A stretch of 64,000 nt of DNA from Pseudoduganella umbonata (GCF_014192225.1 NZ_JACHXS010000008.1:248001-312000); one strand, 5' to 3'. Shown: positions 39,481 through 51,325, counted from the first letter of the stretch. Translations and numbers: made by a program. Notes: generated by a model not told the origin, from the sequence alone.

Positions 39481-40230
39481 TTAGATGACTTTTGCTTCGG
39501 TGCGCAGCTTCGACACCAGCGTGGCAACGTCCGGCACCATGACGCCGGCCGAGCGCTTGGCCGGCTCGGCCACTTTCAGCGTCTTCAGGCGCGGCGTCAC
39601 GTCAACGCCCAGGTCTTCCGGCTTGACCGTTTCCAGCGGCTTCTTCTTGGCCTTCATGATGTTCGGCAGCGTCACGTAGCGCGGCTCGTTCAGGCGCAGG
39701 TCGGTGGTGACGATCGCCGGCAGGCTCAAGGACAGTGTTTCCAGGCCGCCGTCCACTTCGCGGGTCACGGTGACCTTGCCGTCTTCCAGCACGACCTTCG
39801 AGGCGAAGGTGGCTTGCGGCCAGCCCAGCAGTGCACCCAGCATCTGGCCCGTCTGGTTCGAATCGTCGTCGATCGCCTGCTTACCCAGGATGATCAGTTG
39901 GGGCTGCTCCTTGTCGGCCAGCGCCTTCAGCAGCTTGGCCACGGCCAGCGGCTCCAGTTCGGCCGTCGTTTCGATCAGCACGCCGCGGTCGGCGCCGATC
40001 GCCATGCCCGTGCGCAGCGTTTCCTGGCACTGCGTCACACCGGCCGACACCGCCACGATCTCGGTCACCTTGCCCGCTTCCTTCAGGCGCGTGGCTTCTT
40101 CCAGGGCGATCTCATCGAACGGGTTCATCGACATTTTGACGTTGGCGATATCGACGCCAGTGCCGTCGGACTTCACGCGTACCTTGACGTTGTAGTCGAC
40201 CACGCGCTTGACAGGTACCAGGACTTTCAT
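39481..40230 (-). CDS. etfB: Electron transfer flavoprotein subunit beta
   Basis: A 249-residue subunit beginning MKVLVPVKRVVDYNVKVRVK. It has the AMP-binding and recognition motifs NPFDEIALEEATRLKEAG, LGKQAIDDDSNQTGQM and the DLRLNEPRYVTLPNIMKAKK signature. First gene of etfB-etfA. A TATAAT-like box lies on the minus strand at 40270-40275. Confidence 0.96.
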   Translation of the reverse strand: MKVLVPVKRVVDYNVKVRVKSDGTGVDIANVKMSMNPFDEIALEEATRLKEAGKVTEIVAVSAGVTQCQETLRTGMAIGADRGVLIETTAELEPLAVAKLLKALADKEQPQLIILGKQAIDDDSNQTGQMLGALLGWPQATFASKVVLEDGKVTVTREVDGGLETLSLSLPAIVTTDLRLNEPRYVTLPNIMKAKKKPLETVKPEDLGVDVTPRLKTLKVAEPAKRSAGVMVPDVATLVSKLRTEAKVI

Positions 40231-40434
40231 GGGATGCCTTTGGGAAAAGTGATAAGTGAAATGGGCTAGATTATAGAAGTTTTTCCAGGCCACGGCGGAA
40301 TTAAAGCACGACCGTACGATTTCAGGTTAGTGGCTGTCTTCTAAAACGAATCTTGTTCGACGGGATCGCTTGAAAGTTGGTCAATATTCCGTTTCAGGCA
40401 CTGGAAACGGCAATGCGACTACAACGGAAACAAC

Positions 40435-40469
40435 AAGGGGACAGTCCTGCTGCCAGGAACTGTCCCCTT
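40435..40469. repeat. AAGGGGACAGT inverted repeat
   Basis: AAGGGGACAGTCCTG pairs with CAGG-A-ACTGTCCCCTT around a short loop. It is the same GGGACAGTCCC family as the repeats at 19.23 kb. It lies just after the TusA-like stop codon; no T run follows, so simple termination is unlikely. Confidence 0.75.
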
Positions 40470-40505
40470 GTCCGCCGCTGTGGCGGCGCGATGGTTGTCG
40501 CCGGG

Positions 40506-40763
40506 TTACTTACGCTGCATCAGGAAAGTAAACTCAGCGCCCTGCTGGACATGCGACAACAAAGGATTGCCGGTCTGTTTGGCGAATGCCTGAAAGTCGC
40601 GCACGGAACCGGGATCGGTCGCCACGATGCGCAGCACCTGGCCGCTCTCCAGTTCGGCCAGCGCCTTCTTCGCCTTCAGGATCGGCAGCGGGCAGTTCAA
40701 GCCCCGTGCGTCGATTTCCTTATGAAATTCCATGATTTCGGTGTCGAGTAAAGTATCGCTCAT
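40506..40763 (-). CDS. TusA/SirA-family sulfurtransferase
   Basis: An 85-residue protein with the CPxP motif (IDARGLNCPLPILKAKKALA) and the GQVLRIVATDPGS strand typical of TusA-like sulfur carriers. It may carry persulfide sulfur for tRNA thiolation or other sulfur transfer. Single gene with no clear ribosome-binding site. Confidence 0.85.
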   Translation of the reverse strand: MSDTLLDTEIMEFHKEIDARGLNCPLPILKAKKALAELESGQVLRIVATDPGSVRDFQAFAKQTGNPLLSHVQQGAEFTFLMQRK

Positions 40764-40945
40764 CAAAAATTCTCACAAGTGATTGTGCTGAGTCATGACA
40801 GTCTACTCCAAAATGTGCCCCTTGACGCGGTGCACCAAAAGACTTCGTATCTGGTTGCAAAGTTGCAACAGGCGATACTCAAAAGGAAAGACAGGCGGGA
40901 GCCAGCGGCCGAAAACCGCAGTATAGGCGAAAATCAGGCTTTGAC

Positions 40946-41017
40946 GCAGCGCGTCATGAGTAACCGATCGCAGCGCGTCATGAGTAACCGATCGCAGCGC
41001 GTCATGACCAACTGATC
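40946..41017. repeat. 24-bp tandem repeat, three copies
   Basis: The unit GCAGCGCGTCATGAGTAACC-GATC occurs at 40946, 40970 and, with four changes, 40994, followed by a partial unit. It lies in the gap between the TusA-like and GT14 genes; the rest of that gap holds nothing I can support. Confidence 0.85.
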
Positions 41018-41060
41018 GCAGCGCAGCAGAGCGCGCCGGGGGAACGCGGGGCGCTCGCCT

Positions 41061-42017
41061 TCATGATACGGGCATGCCTTGCCGCGCCGCGCGCTCCTGG
41101 CCGGCCCGCACGGCATCTATCTTGTCGAGCAGGCTGGCGGAACGCTGCGCATCGAACTTGCGGGCGAACAGCTTGCCGGATGCGTACAGCGGCTCGAAGT
41201 CGCGGTCGACGAGCACGGCGGGATCCTCGCGCTCCGGACTCCAGTCGATATAGTGCAGCGACGCCTTGTTCTCGTTCTTCAGCTCGCCAGGCCGGCGCTG
41301 GCCGTCCACGTCGTACAGGTTCAGCGTGGCGGCATACGGAGAATTCAGCACGATGGTCTGGAAGTAGATCTCGTCGCAGCAGGAGACGCTGCGGAAGAAA
41401 TCGACGAACCGGCCATTGCGCGGATCGTGGGTGAATTCGACGATATGGCGCGCGATGTCCTGGCTGATGCACCACGACGTGGAGCCGCGGTAGGCCTGCA
41501 TGCCGTCGATGAAGCGCCGGTCCGGCAGGCGGGCGCTGATCCGGTTGACGGCGACCGCGGCGGCGCGCTGCAGGAAGCGCGTGGGCAGCCTGGCATACAG
41601 GTCGTAGGAAGCGAAATTACGGATCTTCTCGACCTGGGCCGTGCCGTCCGCCAGCGCGTAGAAGTTCATGTAGCTGCGGCCGGGATGGCGCTGCAGCACG
41701 TCCAGCAGGTGGCCGTGCGAGTGCAGCGGGAAATCGCGGCCGCTGAGGAAGATATAGTAGTCGTGGTGCCCTGCCCGCACCGCCTGCTCCAGCAGCTTGA
41801 GCATGGCGCTGACCTGGGAAAAGCCGCCCCAGTTCACCTTGACGGGATCCGGCGCGAAGTCCACGGCGACGCCCGCGCAGGCGCCGGCAAACGGGGCACG
41901 GTCGAATTTCGCATCGATATGGGCATAGATCGCCACATCCTGCGCATGTACGGCGCGGACCAGCCGGCCGAACATGTCCGGCTGGTCGTGGGCCAATATC
42001 AAGTATGCAATCCGCAT
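41061..42017 (-). CDS. GT14-type (core-2/I-branching) glycosyltransferase
   Basis: A 318-residue protein resembling beta-1,6-N-acetylglucosaminyltransferases of the Branch family. It shows MRIAYLILAHDQPDMFGRLV, VAIYAHIDAKFD, the FLSGRDFPLHS motif and SCCDEIYFQTIVLNSPY with the catalytic-site Asp/Glu. No signal peptide, so it is cytoplasmic and acts at the membrane face. Acceptor unknown. The AAGGAG ribosome-binding site is good. Confidence 0.78.
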   Translation of the reverse strand: MRIAYLILAHDQPDMFGRLVRAVHAQDVAIYAHIDAKFDRAPFAGACAGVAVDFAPDPVKVNWGGFSQVSAMLKLLEQAVRAGHHDYYIFLSGRDFPLHSHGHLLDVLQRHPGRSYMNFYALADGTAQVEKIRNFASYDLYARLPTRFLQRAAAVAVNRISARLPDRRFIDGMQAYRGSTSWCISQDIARHIVEFTHDPRNGRFVDFFRSVSCCDEIYFQTIVLNSPYAATLNLYDVDGQRRPGELKNENKASLHYIDWSPEREDPAVLVDRDFEPLYASGKLFARKFDAQRSASLLDKIDAVRAGQERAARQGMPVS

Positions 42018-42106
42018 TCGTTCTCCTTGCTTTCCCAATATTGCCAACCACTACAAAGTGGAAGAGTGTATAGCACATCTTGCACTTTAATCAATTGTCG
42101 CGTCGT

Positions 42107-42129
42107 AAAAAAGGCGGCCGAAGCCGCCG
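42107..42129 (-). terminator. Terminator after alaS
   Basis: GGCGGC-TTCG-GCCGCC followed by six T residues on the minus strand, about 40 bases after the alaS stop codon. The other side is followed by TTTTT, so it may work both ways. Confidence 0.88.
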
Positions 42130-42170
42130 GTTTTTGCCAGGAATTTGCCGGCTTTCGCCGGCGCCGGCTG

Positions 42171-44780
<2,610 letters not shown>

Positions 44781-44867
44781 TTGGTTGGTGCAGGTTATTT
44801 GAGACAGGCTGAAGGCGAGCGCACGCCAGGACTGGTATGCAAAACGTCGATTATATAACGCTTATGC

Positions 44868-45635
44868 TTACTTGAAGTCGGCCGGCAGGAGGTCGATCCG
44901 GTCGGTGCAGATCGCATCCACTCCCCACGACAGCAAGGTGCGGGCGCGTCCGGGATCGTTGACGGTATAGCAAAACAGGCCGAATCCGGCCGCTTTGACG
45001 GCCTGCGCCAGCGCCGGCGTCAGCTGCACATGATCGACGTGCACCGACAGTACGCCCAGCTCGCGCGCTTGTCTTTCCCAGTTGTCCGGCAGGCCTTCGA
45101 AGGCGATCGCACGGGGCAGTTCCGGCGCCGCGGCCCGGGCGGCCCGCAGCGCGGCGGCGCTGAACGACGACAGCAGCGGCAGCCCGCTTGCGCAACCCCT
45201 TGCGTCGCTTCCCGCCCCGCTTTCGGCGGGGAACAGCCTGCGCACCGTTTCGGCCACATGGCGGCCGGTGGCTTCGTCATGGCCCGGCGCCGGCTTGATC
45301 TCCACGTTCATCCAGATACCGTGGCTCTTGCAGTATTCGGCGAACGGCACGAACAGCGGCACCGGCTCGCCGGCGAACTCGCTGCCGAACCATGAACCGG
45401 CGTCAAGCCTGGCGATATCGGCTGCATCGGTTGCGGCAATGCTGCCCGTTCCGGCCACCGTGCGCCCGAAGTCCGGGTCGTGCATGATGACGCCGATGCC
45501 GTCGCGCGACAGCATCACATCGAACTCGACCGCGCGATAGCCATGGCGCAGGCCGGCCGCCAGCGCGGCAATGGTATTTTCAGGAGCGGTCGAGCCGCCG
45601 CCGCGGTGAGCAATCATGGTTGGATAGGGCCACAT
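44868..45635 (-). CDS. Glycerophosphodiester phosphodiesterase
   Basis: A 255-residue GDPD enzyme of UgpQ type, splitting glycerophosphodiesters to glycerol-3-P. It has the catalytic HRGGGSTAPENTIAA, EFDVMLSRDGIGVIMHD, WMNVEIKP and YTVNDPGRARTLLSWGVD. No signal peptide, so cytoplasmic. The chosen ATG (MWPYPTMIAHRG) has a weak ribosome-binding site; start uncertain by a few codons. Confidence 0.88.
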   Translation of the reverse strand: MWPYPTMIAHRGGGSTAPENTIAALAAGLRHGYRAVEFDVMLSRDGIGVIMHDPDFGRTVAGTGSIAATDAADIARLDAGSWFGSEFAGEPVPLFVPFAEYCKSHGIWMNVEIKPAPGHDEATGRHVAETVRRLFPAESGAGSDARGCASGLPLLSSFSAAALRAARAAAPELPRAIAFEGLPDNWERQARELGVLSVHVDHVQLTPALAQAVKAAGFGLFCYTVNDPGRARTLLSWGVDAICTDRIDLLPADFK

Positions 45636-45684
45636 GGTCGCGACACTACCACGCCTGCCGCAAAAGAGGCAAAGCGGCATGGGC

Positions 45685-45714
45685 AAAAAAAAGACCGCTT
45701 CGATATCGAAGCGG
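45685..45714 (-). terminator. Terminator after the 107-residue hypothetical gene
   Basis: A perfect 10-base-pair palindrome (CCGCTTCGATATCGAAGCGG) is followed on the minus strand by a T-rich run of eight. Confidence 0.88.
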
Positions 45715-45755
45715 CCCTGCAAGGCGCCGGTTGCCACCGGCGCCAGCGCCCCAAC

Positions 45756-46079
45756 TCAATGCAGGTGCTGCTTGAAGTCGATCAGTTCATTGTGCATGTG
45801 GTTGACGGCCGATTTCATCTGGCCCGACAGCGGCAGGCCGCTGCCGCACACGCGGCGCGCGCGGGCGCCCAGCAATTCCATGTCGCTGATCAGCTTGACG
45901 ATGCGCGCGCGGTCGCGCAGCGCGAGAATGTCGGTGATGCGGTCGGTTTGCCGGTCCAGCTTTTGGATGTAATCGCGCAGTTCGCCAGGCAGGTTGCGCT
46001 CGGCGGACAGCGCCTGCGCGGCCTGCCCGACGGCGAGCTGGATGCTGCTGAGGCGGCTGCGGATTTCCTGTTCTCCCAT
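45756..46079 (-). CDS. Helical hypothetical protein
   Basis: A 107-residue, mostly alpha-helical soluble protein (MGEQEIRSRLSSIQLAVGQA ... NHMHNELIDFKQHLH) with one Cys. No known domain recognised. The start is the ATG preceded by GGAGGGG five bases upstream; an ATG four codons earlier lacks this. Own terminator follows. Confidence 0.6.
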   Translation of the reverse strand: MGEQEIRSRLSSIQLAVGQAAQALSAERNLPGELRDYIQKLDRQTDRITDILALRDRARIVKLISDMELLGARARRVCGSGLPLSGQMKSAVNHMHNELIDFKQHLH

Positions 46080-46177
46080 ATTCCCCTCCATGGATGTACG
46101 GCTGCGGATGCGCCGGTGATGCTTGGAGGGCCTGGCGGGCGGAAGGTTGCCTGAGTCCGCCACGCATTTGAGCGGAC

Positions 46178-46237
46178 TCAACGTTCACTTAGTCAACGTT
46201 CACTTAGTCAACGTTCACGCAGTCAACGTTTACGCTT
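46178..46237. repeat. 15-bp tandem repeat, four copies
   Basis: The unit TCAACGTTCACTTAG occurs twice perfectly, then twice with changes. The last copy reaches the stop codon of the MFS gene. The remaining gap holds no recognised gene. Confidence 0.85.
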
Positions 46238-47447
46238 ATGCCGCCTGCGCCTTCAGCGCCGCTTCCACGGGTACCAGCTTGCGAAGCCGCAGCGCGACCA
46301 GGGAACCGGCGGACAACAGCGACGCCAGCAGCGCTACCACGCCCGGCCAACCGGCATGCGCCCACAGTACGCCGCACAACCAGCCGACGGCGCTCGATCC
46401 CAGGTAGTAGAAGAACAGGTACAGCGCCGATGCCAGTGCCTGCGGCGCGCGGGCCCGCCGGCCCACCCAGCTGCTGGCCATCGAGTGGCTGGCAAAGAAC
46501 GCAAAGGTAAACAACGCCATGCCGGCGACGATCGCCACCAGGTTGTCGGCCAGCGTCAGCAACAGGCCGGCCAGCATCGCCGACAGCGTGGCCCACAGGA
46601 CCTTGCGGCGGCCCAGGCGGTCCGCCAGGCGACCGGCCCATACGGAACTGTAGATGCCCAGCAGGTACAGGAAGGAAATCCCGCCGACGATGCCCGGGCG
46701 CAGCGAGAACGGCTCGCCCATCAGCCGGAAACCGATGAAATTGTAGGCGCTGACGAAGCAGCCCATCAGCAGGAATGCCAGCGCGAACAGCCACGGCAGG
46801 CCAGCGTCGGACAAATGGCGGCGCAAGCCGGCAGCCATGCCGTCCAGCCCGCCCTGCGCGGGCCGGAAGTTGCGCGATGCGGGCAGGCTGCGCCAGAATT
46901 CCCAGGCCGCATACAAGCCGGCCGCGCCTATCGCCGCCAGTGCGACGCGCCACGAAAACACGTCGGACAAGGTCGACGTCACGACCCGCCCCAGCATGCC
47001 GCCGAACGCACTGCCGCTGATGTACAGCCCCATCGACAGGCCCAGCGACTCCGGTTCGATTTCCTCGCTCAGGTAAGCCATCGCGACCGCCGGCATGCCG
47101 CCCAGCCCGAGGCCCAGCAGCGCGCGCGCCGCCAGCAGCTGCGGGTAATTGCGCGCCAGCGCGCAGACCAGCGTCATCACGGCGGCCAGGAACAGCGCGG
47201 CGACCATCAGCCCCCTGCGGCCGATACGGTCCGACACGATCGACGACAGCAGTAGCGATACGGCCAAAGCCCCGGTCGACACCGACAGCGACAGGCTGCT
47301 CTGCGCCGGCGTCAGCGCGAACTGGTGCGCCAGCAGCGGCATCAGCGGCTGGACGCAGTACAACAGGGCGAAACAGGAAAAACCGCCGAAGAACAGCGCG
47401 CGGTTGGTACGCCGAAAGGCGGGACTGGCGGGGGAAATGCGCTCCAT
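46236..47447 (-). CDS. MFS transporter (YnfM-like)
   Basis: A 403-residue, 12-helix major facilitator. It shows LLSSIVSDRIGRRGLMVAAL (helix 2-3 loop), ARALLGLGLGGMPAVAMAYL and RLADRLGRRKVLWATL in the second half. Likely an efflux or sugar/arabinose-type exporter; substrate unknown. Transcribed divergently from the adjacent LysR gene, which probably controls it. Confidence 0.85.
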   Translation of the reverse strand: MERISPASPAFRRTNRALFFGGFSCFALLYCVQPLMPLLAHQFALTPAQSSLSLSVSTGALAVSLLLSSIVSDRIGRRGLMVAALFLAAVMTLVCALARNYPQLLAARALLGLGLGGMPAVAMAYLSEEIEPESLGLSMGLYISGSAFGGMLGRVVTSTLSDVFSWRVALAAIGAAGLYAAWEFWRSLPASRNFRPAQGGLDGMAAGLRRHLSDAGLPWLFALAFLLMGCFVSAYNFIGFRLMGEPFSLRPGIVGGISFLYLLGIYSSVWAGRLADRLGRRKVLWATLSAMLAGLLLTLADNLVAIVAGMALFTFAFFASHSMASSWVGRRARAPQALASALYLFFYYLGSSAVGWLCGVLWAHAGWPGVVALLASLLSAGSLVALRLRKLVPVEAALKAQAA

Positions 47448-47547
47448 GGTGCTTTGCTTTCAAGGACGATGGAGCGATGGTAGGATTGCCCGGTATTACT
47501 GTCCAATATATATTTGAGTCATCATTAATACTTCAAAGCGATAACAG

Positions 47548-48441
47548 ATGGAGCTTCGACACCTGCGTTATTTCGTCGCCGTGGCCGAGGAACTGAGCTT
47601 TACGCGGGCGGCCGAGCGCCTGCACATCGGCCAGCCCCCGCTCTCGCAGCAGATCCAGGCACTGGAACATGAAGTGGGCGCGCGGCTGTTCGAGCGCAGC
47701 AAGCGCTGGGTGCGCCTCACGGAGGCGGGCAAGCTGTTCCTCGTCGATGCGCGGCGCGTGCTGGCGCTGTCCGAACAGGCCAAGGAAACCGCGCGCCGCG
47801 CACAGCGGGGCGAAGCGGGCGAACTGCGCGTGGGCTTCACCTTCTCGACGCCGTTCACGGCGCTGTTCGCCTCCGTGGTACGGCGCTACCGGCAGCAGTA
47901 TCCCGGCGTGCTGCTGACCTTCGTGGAGATGGCAACCTTGCCGCAGCTGGCGAAACTGGAGGCGCGCGAACTGGACCTGGGCTTCGTGCGCACGGTCAGC
48001 GTGCCGATCCCGGAAACCATCACGCTGACGACGCTGCGCCACGATCCGCTGCGGCTGGTGCTGCCGGCCGACTGGCCGATCGCGGCGATGGAACGCATCA
48101 CGGTGAAGGACCTGGAGGGCTTGCCGTTCGTGATCTTCCCGAAGGATGCGGGCACCGGCATCCACCCGCAACTGTTCCGCATGTGCCGCGCCGCCGGCTT
48201 CACGCCGCAGATCGCGATGGAAGCGGGCGAGGCGTCGACGATCATCGGGCTGGTGGCCGCCGGCTGCGGCATCTCCGTGCTGCCCAGTTCATTCGAGGGC
48301 ATCCACATGGACGGCGTGGTGTACCGGCCGCTGGACGACCCGCAGGCGACGACGGCACTGATGCTGGCGCAGCGCAGCGACGACGCCGGCCCGCTGGTCG
48401 AGGCATTCCTGGCATTGGCAAAAGCTGCCGCAGGGGAATAG
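47548..48441 (+). CDS. LysR-family transcriptional regulator
   Basis: A 297-residue regulator. The winged helix at residues 1-60 is MELRHLRYFVAVAEELSFTR, AAERLHIGQPPLSQQIQALE, and the periplasmic-binding-like effector domain begins at about residue 90 (ELRVGFTFSTPFTALF). It is of the BenM/CatM-like branch. The 100-base gap to the divergent MFS gene should hold the operator; the region is AT-rich (TGTCCAATATATATTTGAG). Confidence 0.9.
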   Translation: MELRHLRYFVAVAEELSFTRAAERLHIGQPPLSQQIQALEHEVGARLFERSKRWVRLTEAGKLFLVDARRVLALSEQAKETARRAQRGEAGELRVGFTFSTPFTALFASVVRRYRQQYPGVLLTFVEMATLPQLAKLEARELDLGFVRTVSVPIPETITLTTLRHDPLRLVLPADWPIAAMERITVKDLEGLPFVIFPKDAGTGIHPQLFRMCRAAGFTPQIAMEAGEASTIIGLVAAGCGISVLPSSFEGIHMDGVVYRPLDDPQATTALMLAQRSDDAGPLVEAFLALAKAAAGE

Positions 48442-48515
48442 TTGCCGGAAAAATGGGGACAAAAAACGGAGGACAGACGGCGTGCGATGCGGTCGACACG
48501 GCGGCGATCTGGTGT

Positions 48516-48605
48516 CGGACACCGGGTTGATGGTGTCGGACACCGGTTCTTGCGTGGTGACATACTGGCGAAAACCGGTGTCCGACACATGAATGTGTCC
48601 GACAC
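48516..48605. repeat. GTGTCGGACACC palindromes, several copies
   Basis: The motif GTGTCGGACACC or its reverse form GTGTCCGACAC occurs four times between the LysR gene and the 290-residue gene, in both orientations. They are typical intergenic palindromes of this window; no gene is seen in the rest of 48442-48655. Confidence 0.75.
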
Positions 48606-48655
48606 CAGCGACGCGAACGCCGGCGCAATGTCGACGAAAACCATCGGCGGAGCGC

Positions 48656-49528
48656 TCAGTCGTAGTCGGGATCCAGTTCCGAGCCGGCGTAGTTTTCCAG
48701 CTCGGCGAACAGCGTCTTCATCGCCGTGCGCCCCGGAATGTGCTGCAGCACCGTGCATCCCTTGCGGTAGACGTCGATGCGGTTCAGCAGCACCGGGTGG
48801 TGCTGGGCAGGCACGGCGGCGGCCAGTTCGGCCCAGCCGGCTTCGAAATCGGGCTTGTTCGCGCGCACCGCCTTGACGAAGCGCTCGAAGTCCTTCTGGC
48901 CGGTGCGGGCCACGATACGGCCGCCGCCTTCGACGGCGAAGATGATCGCCAGCGCGATCACGCCTTCCGCGTTCAGGTCGGTATCCTTGATGGCACCGGC
49001 GCTGTTATGGCGGCGCAGCCAGTTGGCGAAACGCACCACCGCCTGCGCTTCCTGCCGCTGCTTCAACTGCTCCTGGTAGCGCGCCGGGCCGTCCCAGTTG
49101 GCGTTCGGGTCGGTCAGGCAGATGTCGAAGAAGATGTCGCGCAGGCGCCGCTGCGCATAGACCGGATCCTGGTCGTATTCGCCCACCAGCGTATCTTCCG
49201 GCATTGCGGCCAGGTCCTTCAGCTGGCGGAAGCCGGCCTGGAATGCCGCCTCGGCGCCGTTATCGACGAGGAAGTCCAGCGCGGCGGCGTCGCTGTCCAC
49301 GGCGAGCAGTTGCTCGAGGCCCAGCGATACGCCGCCCACCGTCAGGTTGACGGCCTTCTGGATGCCTTCGGAAGTACGGTGGTTGGTGAACTTCTCGGCA
49401 ACCATCGCCGTGATGCCGGCCAGCTCGTCGGCAAGCATCACGGCCGCATCCGGACGGGTATCGCCCGGCAGCAGCTTGATCGCGCGCGTCAGTCTCGGCA
49501 GGTTTTCGCGTACGAGTGCCGGCAGCAT
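48656..49528 (-). CDS. Unrecognised protein, fourth gene of the J-domain operon
   Basis: A 290-residue soluble protein (MLPALVRENLPRLTRAIKLL...), mostly helical with a C-terminal acidic tail (ELDPDYD). Family not recognised. Its ATG overlaps the stop of the preceding gene in the sequence ATGA, so it is translated together with the 260-residue protein. It shares codon use and GC style with its neighbours. Confidence 0.65.
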   Translation of the reverse strand: MLPALVRENLPRLTRAIKLLPGDTRPDAAVMLADELAGITAMVAEKFTNHRTSEGIQKAVNLTVGGVSLGLEQLLAVDSDAAALDFLVDNGAEAAFQAGFRQLKDLAAMPEDTLVGEYDQDPVYAQRRLRDIFFDICLTDPNANWDGPARYQEQLKQRQEAQAVVRFANWLRRHNSAGAIKDTDLNAEGVIALAIIFAVEGGGRIVARTGQKDFERFVKAVRANKPDFEAGWAELAAAVPAQHHPVLLNRIDVYRKGCTVLQHIPGRTAMKTLFAELENYAGSELDPDYD

Positions 49529-50310
49529 CAGGAGAAGATCCCCGTGCCGAGATTGCGGCGGCCGCCGCGCGTGCTGCCGCTGCGGGTGCTCGGCACCTGC
49601 TTGCGCAGCCGGTACAGCAGCTCTTTCGTCGAGCGCTGCAGCACCGACGGTTCTTCGTCGTCCGGATCGTCGGAATATTCGGCGTCGGCCAGGTCGGCGC
49701 TGTGGCGGAACTCGGGGAACAGTTCGAACAGTGCACGGTCCCAGCCATCCTCGCTGGCCTGCGCCAGCGCGACGGCCAGCGGTACCACGTCGCTGTCGGA
49801 GGACGACTGCGCCGTGATGTACTGGCCCTTCGAGATCACTTCGCCGGCCACTTCCAGCATTTCCTTCGGCGCCAGCGAGAACACGATCGCAAACACGGTC
49901 GCGCCATGGTCGGTGGCGGACGCTTCCTGCAGCAGCTCGCGGCGGCGCTCCTCATCCTCGGTGCCGAACACCACGCCGTGGATGTGCGAGAACAGCGACT
50001 CGGCGATGCGTTCGGGATCGTCCTCGATCATGTCCTCGTTCCACGTGGCGGCGATGTAGGCCAGGCTGTCGGCCCATGCCTTCGGCGGCACCAGCAGCGT
50101 GGCCAGCGACAGCTTGCCGCCGTCGAAGCCGGCCATGTGCAGCGCCGTCACGTGCGGCGGAATGTTCTGCAGCACCTCGGCCACGGCCAGGTCGCCGTGC
50201 TGCTCGGCCGCGTCGGCGAATGCCTGCTCGGCATGGCCCAGCGAACCGGCCAGCACCAGTTCCGTCACCTGCTTGCTGATTGCTGGCAGATTGGACTTTT
50301 CGTCGGACAT
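49528..50310 (-). CDS. Unrecognised protein, third gene of the J-domain operon
   Basis: A 260-residue soluble protein (MSDEKSNLPAISKQVTELVL). Its C-terminus is disordered and basic (KQVPSTRSGSTRGGRRNLG). The central part has AALHMAGF-like and WADSLAYIAATWNEDMIED stretches but no known motif. It overlaps both neighbours by ATGA, showing strict stoichiometric coupling. Not assigned to a family. Confidence 0.65.
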   Translation of the reverse strand: MSDEKSNLPAISKQVTELVLAGSLGHAEQAFADAAEQHGDLAVAEVLQNIPPHVTALHMAGFDGGKLSLATLLVPPKAWADSLAYIAATWNEDMIEDDPERIAESLFSHIHGVVFGTEDEERRRELLQEASATDHGATVFAIVFSLAPKEMLEVAGEVISKGQYITAQSSSDSDVVPLAVALAQASEDGWDRALFELFPEFRHSADLADAEYSDDPDDEEPSVLQRSTKELLYRLRKQVPSTRSGSTRGGRRNLGTGIFS

Positions 50311-50813
50311 CAACGCTCTCCTTCCTGGTCGAACATCTGGGTGAATTCCTCGCTGGCGCCGCCGTCTTCCTCGTCGTCATCGCCGTCGTCGCCTTCGGCG
50401 AGCTGGTCGAGCGAGGTATCGTCGTCGTCCCACATGCGCGGATGCTTGTGCAGGAACGCGGTCACGATGGCCTGGCGGCCCAGGTCGGGATGGTTTTCCT
50501 CGATGGCTTCCAGCATGCGGGCGGCCTCGCCGTCCGGGCACGATACGGCCGAGAACACGCGCGCCGGGTCGCCGAATTCGAAGTCCTCGGCATCGGCCAG
50601 CAGCGTTTTCGGTTCGGCGATCTCGATCACGTCGACCAGCGCGAACGCCATCATGTTCAGGTCCTCGATGCCGCCGCCATTGGCATACTCGGTCACCAGC
50701 GCCTTCGTCATCGCCTGGTAGTTCTTGCGGTCCGGCGGATCGCCCAGGATGCCTTCGATCTGATCGGCCAGTTCGCGCGCCTGGAAGGCGAACTCGGGGT
50801 GTACTCTTCTCAT
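50310..50813 (-). CDS. Unrecognised acidic protein, second gene of the J-domain operon
   Basis: A 167-residue protein, strongly acidic at the C-terminal side (GDDGDDDEEDGGASEEFTQM), with a helical N-terminal half (RELADQIEGILGDPPDRKNY). Not recognised. Separated from the J-domain gene by 78 bases; its stop overlaps the next start. An acidic tail like this could mimic or bind a chaperone or nucleic-acid partner, but that is speculation. Confidence 0.65.
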   Translation of the reverse strand: MRRVHPEFAFQARELADQIEGILGDPPDRKNYQAMTKALVTEYANGGGIEDLNMMAFALVDVIEIAEPKTLLADAEDFEFGDPARVFSAVSCPDGEAARMLEAIEENHPDLGRQAIVTAFLHKHPRMWDDDDTSLDQLAEGDDGDDDEEDGGASEEFTQMFDQEGER

Positions 50814-50891
50814 GTCAATCTTTCAAAAATGCGTGACCATTGTTGGCCTTGCGGGACCTCGAGAAATCGTCGGTTTATCGCGGCCCCTCGA

Positions 50892-51185
50892 CTAGGCGGC
50901 AGGTAGTGTGACGCCGTGCAGGCTGAAGACGGAGCGCCACAACTGGTAGGCTTCCTCTTCCGGGTCGATGATGATCCGGTGGTTCAGGCTCTGGTTGTAT
51001 TCTTCCCGCTTGGCCGGATCGGACAGTACCTCGTAGGCCTTGACGATGGCCTTGAAACGGGCATCGGCGCCCGGTTCGGGATTGCGGTCCGGGTGGAAGC
51101 GCATCGCCAGCGAACGGTAGATCTTCTTGATCTCGTCGTCCGTCGCGTTCGGCGCCACACCCAGCACGTTGTACAAATTATCCAT
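50892..51185 (-). CDS. Minimal J-domain protein (DnaJ domain only)
   Basis: A 97-residue J-domain protein: YNVLGVAPNATDDEIKKIYR, the HPD motif in MRFHPDRNPEPG and VKAYEVLSDPAKREEYN. It has no Gly/Phe linker, zinc domain or substrate domain, so it acts by recruiting Hsp70. No dnaK is near. It is probably the first gene of a four-gene operon with three unrecognised proteins downstream. Confidence 0.88.
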   Translation of the reverse strand: MDNLYNVLGVAPNATDDEIKKIYRSLAMRFHPDRNPEPGADARFKAIVKAYEVLSDPAKREEYNQSLNHRIIIDPEEEAYQLWRSVFSLHGVTLPAA

Positions 51186-51325
51186 GTATTTATCTGCCTA
51201 GTAACTCTTGTCCAAAACGAGGGCGTAAGGGCGAATTATCCTATAGAAAACGCTCCGCCGTCCCGCCGCGCTGGCGTGCGTACGGTAAAATGGCCGTCAA
51301 TCGACTCCAATTCCCGCCTTCGTAC

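Noticed and set aside
40779..41015. Small open frame with MSNRSQRV repeats
   Set aside because: It is just the 24-bp tandem repeat read in frame; no ribosome-binding site and no family.
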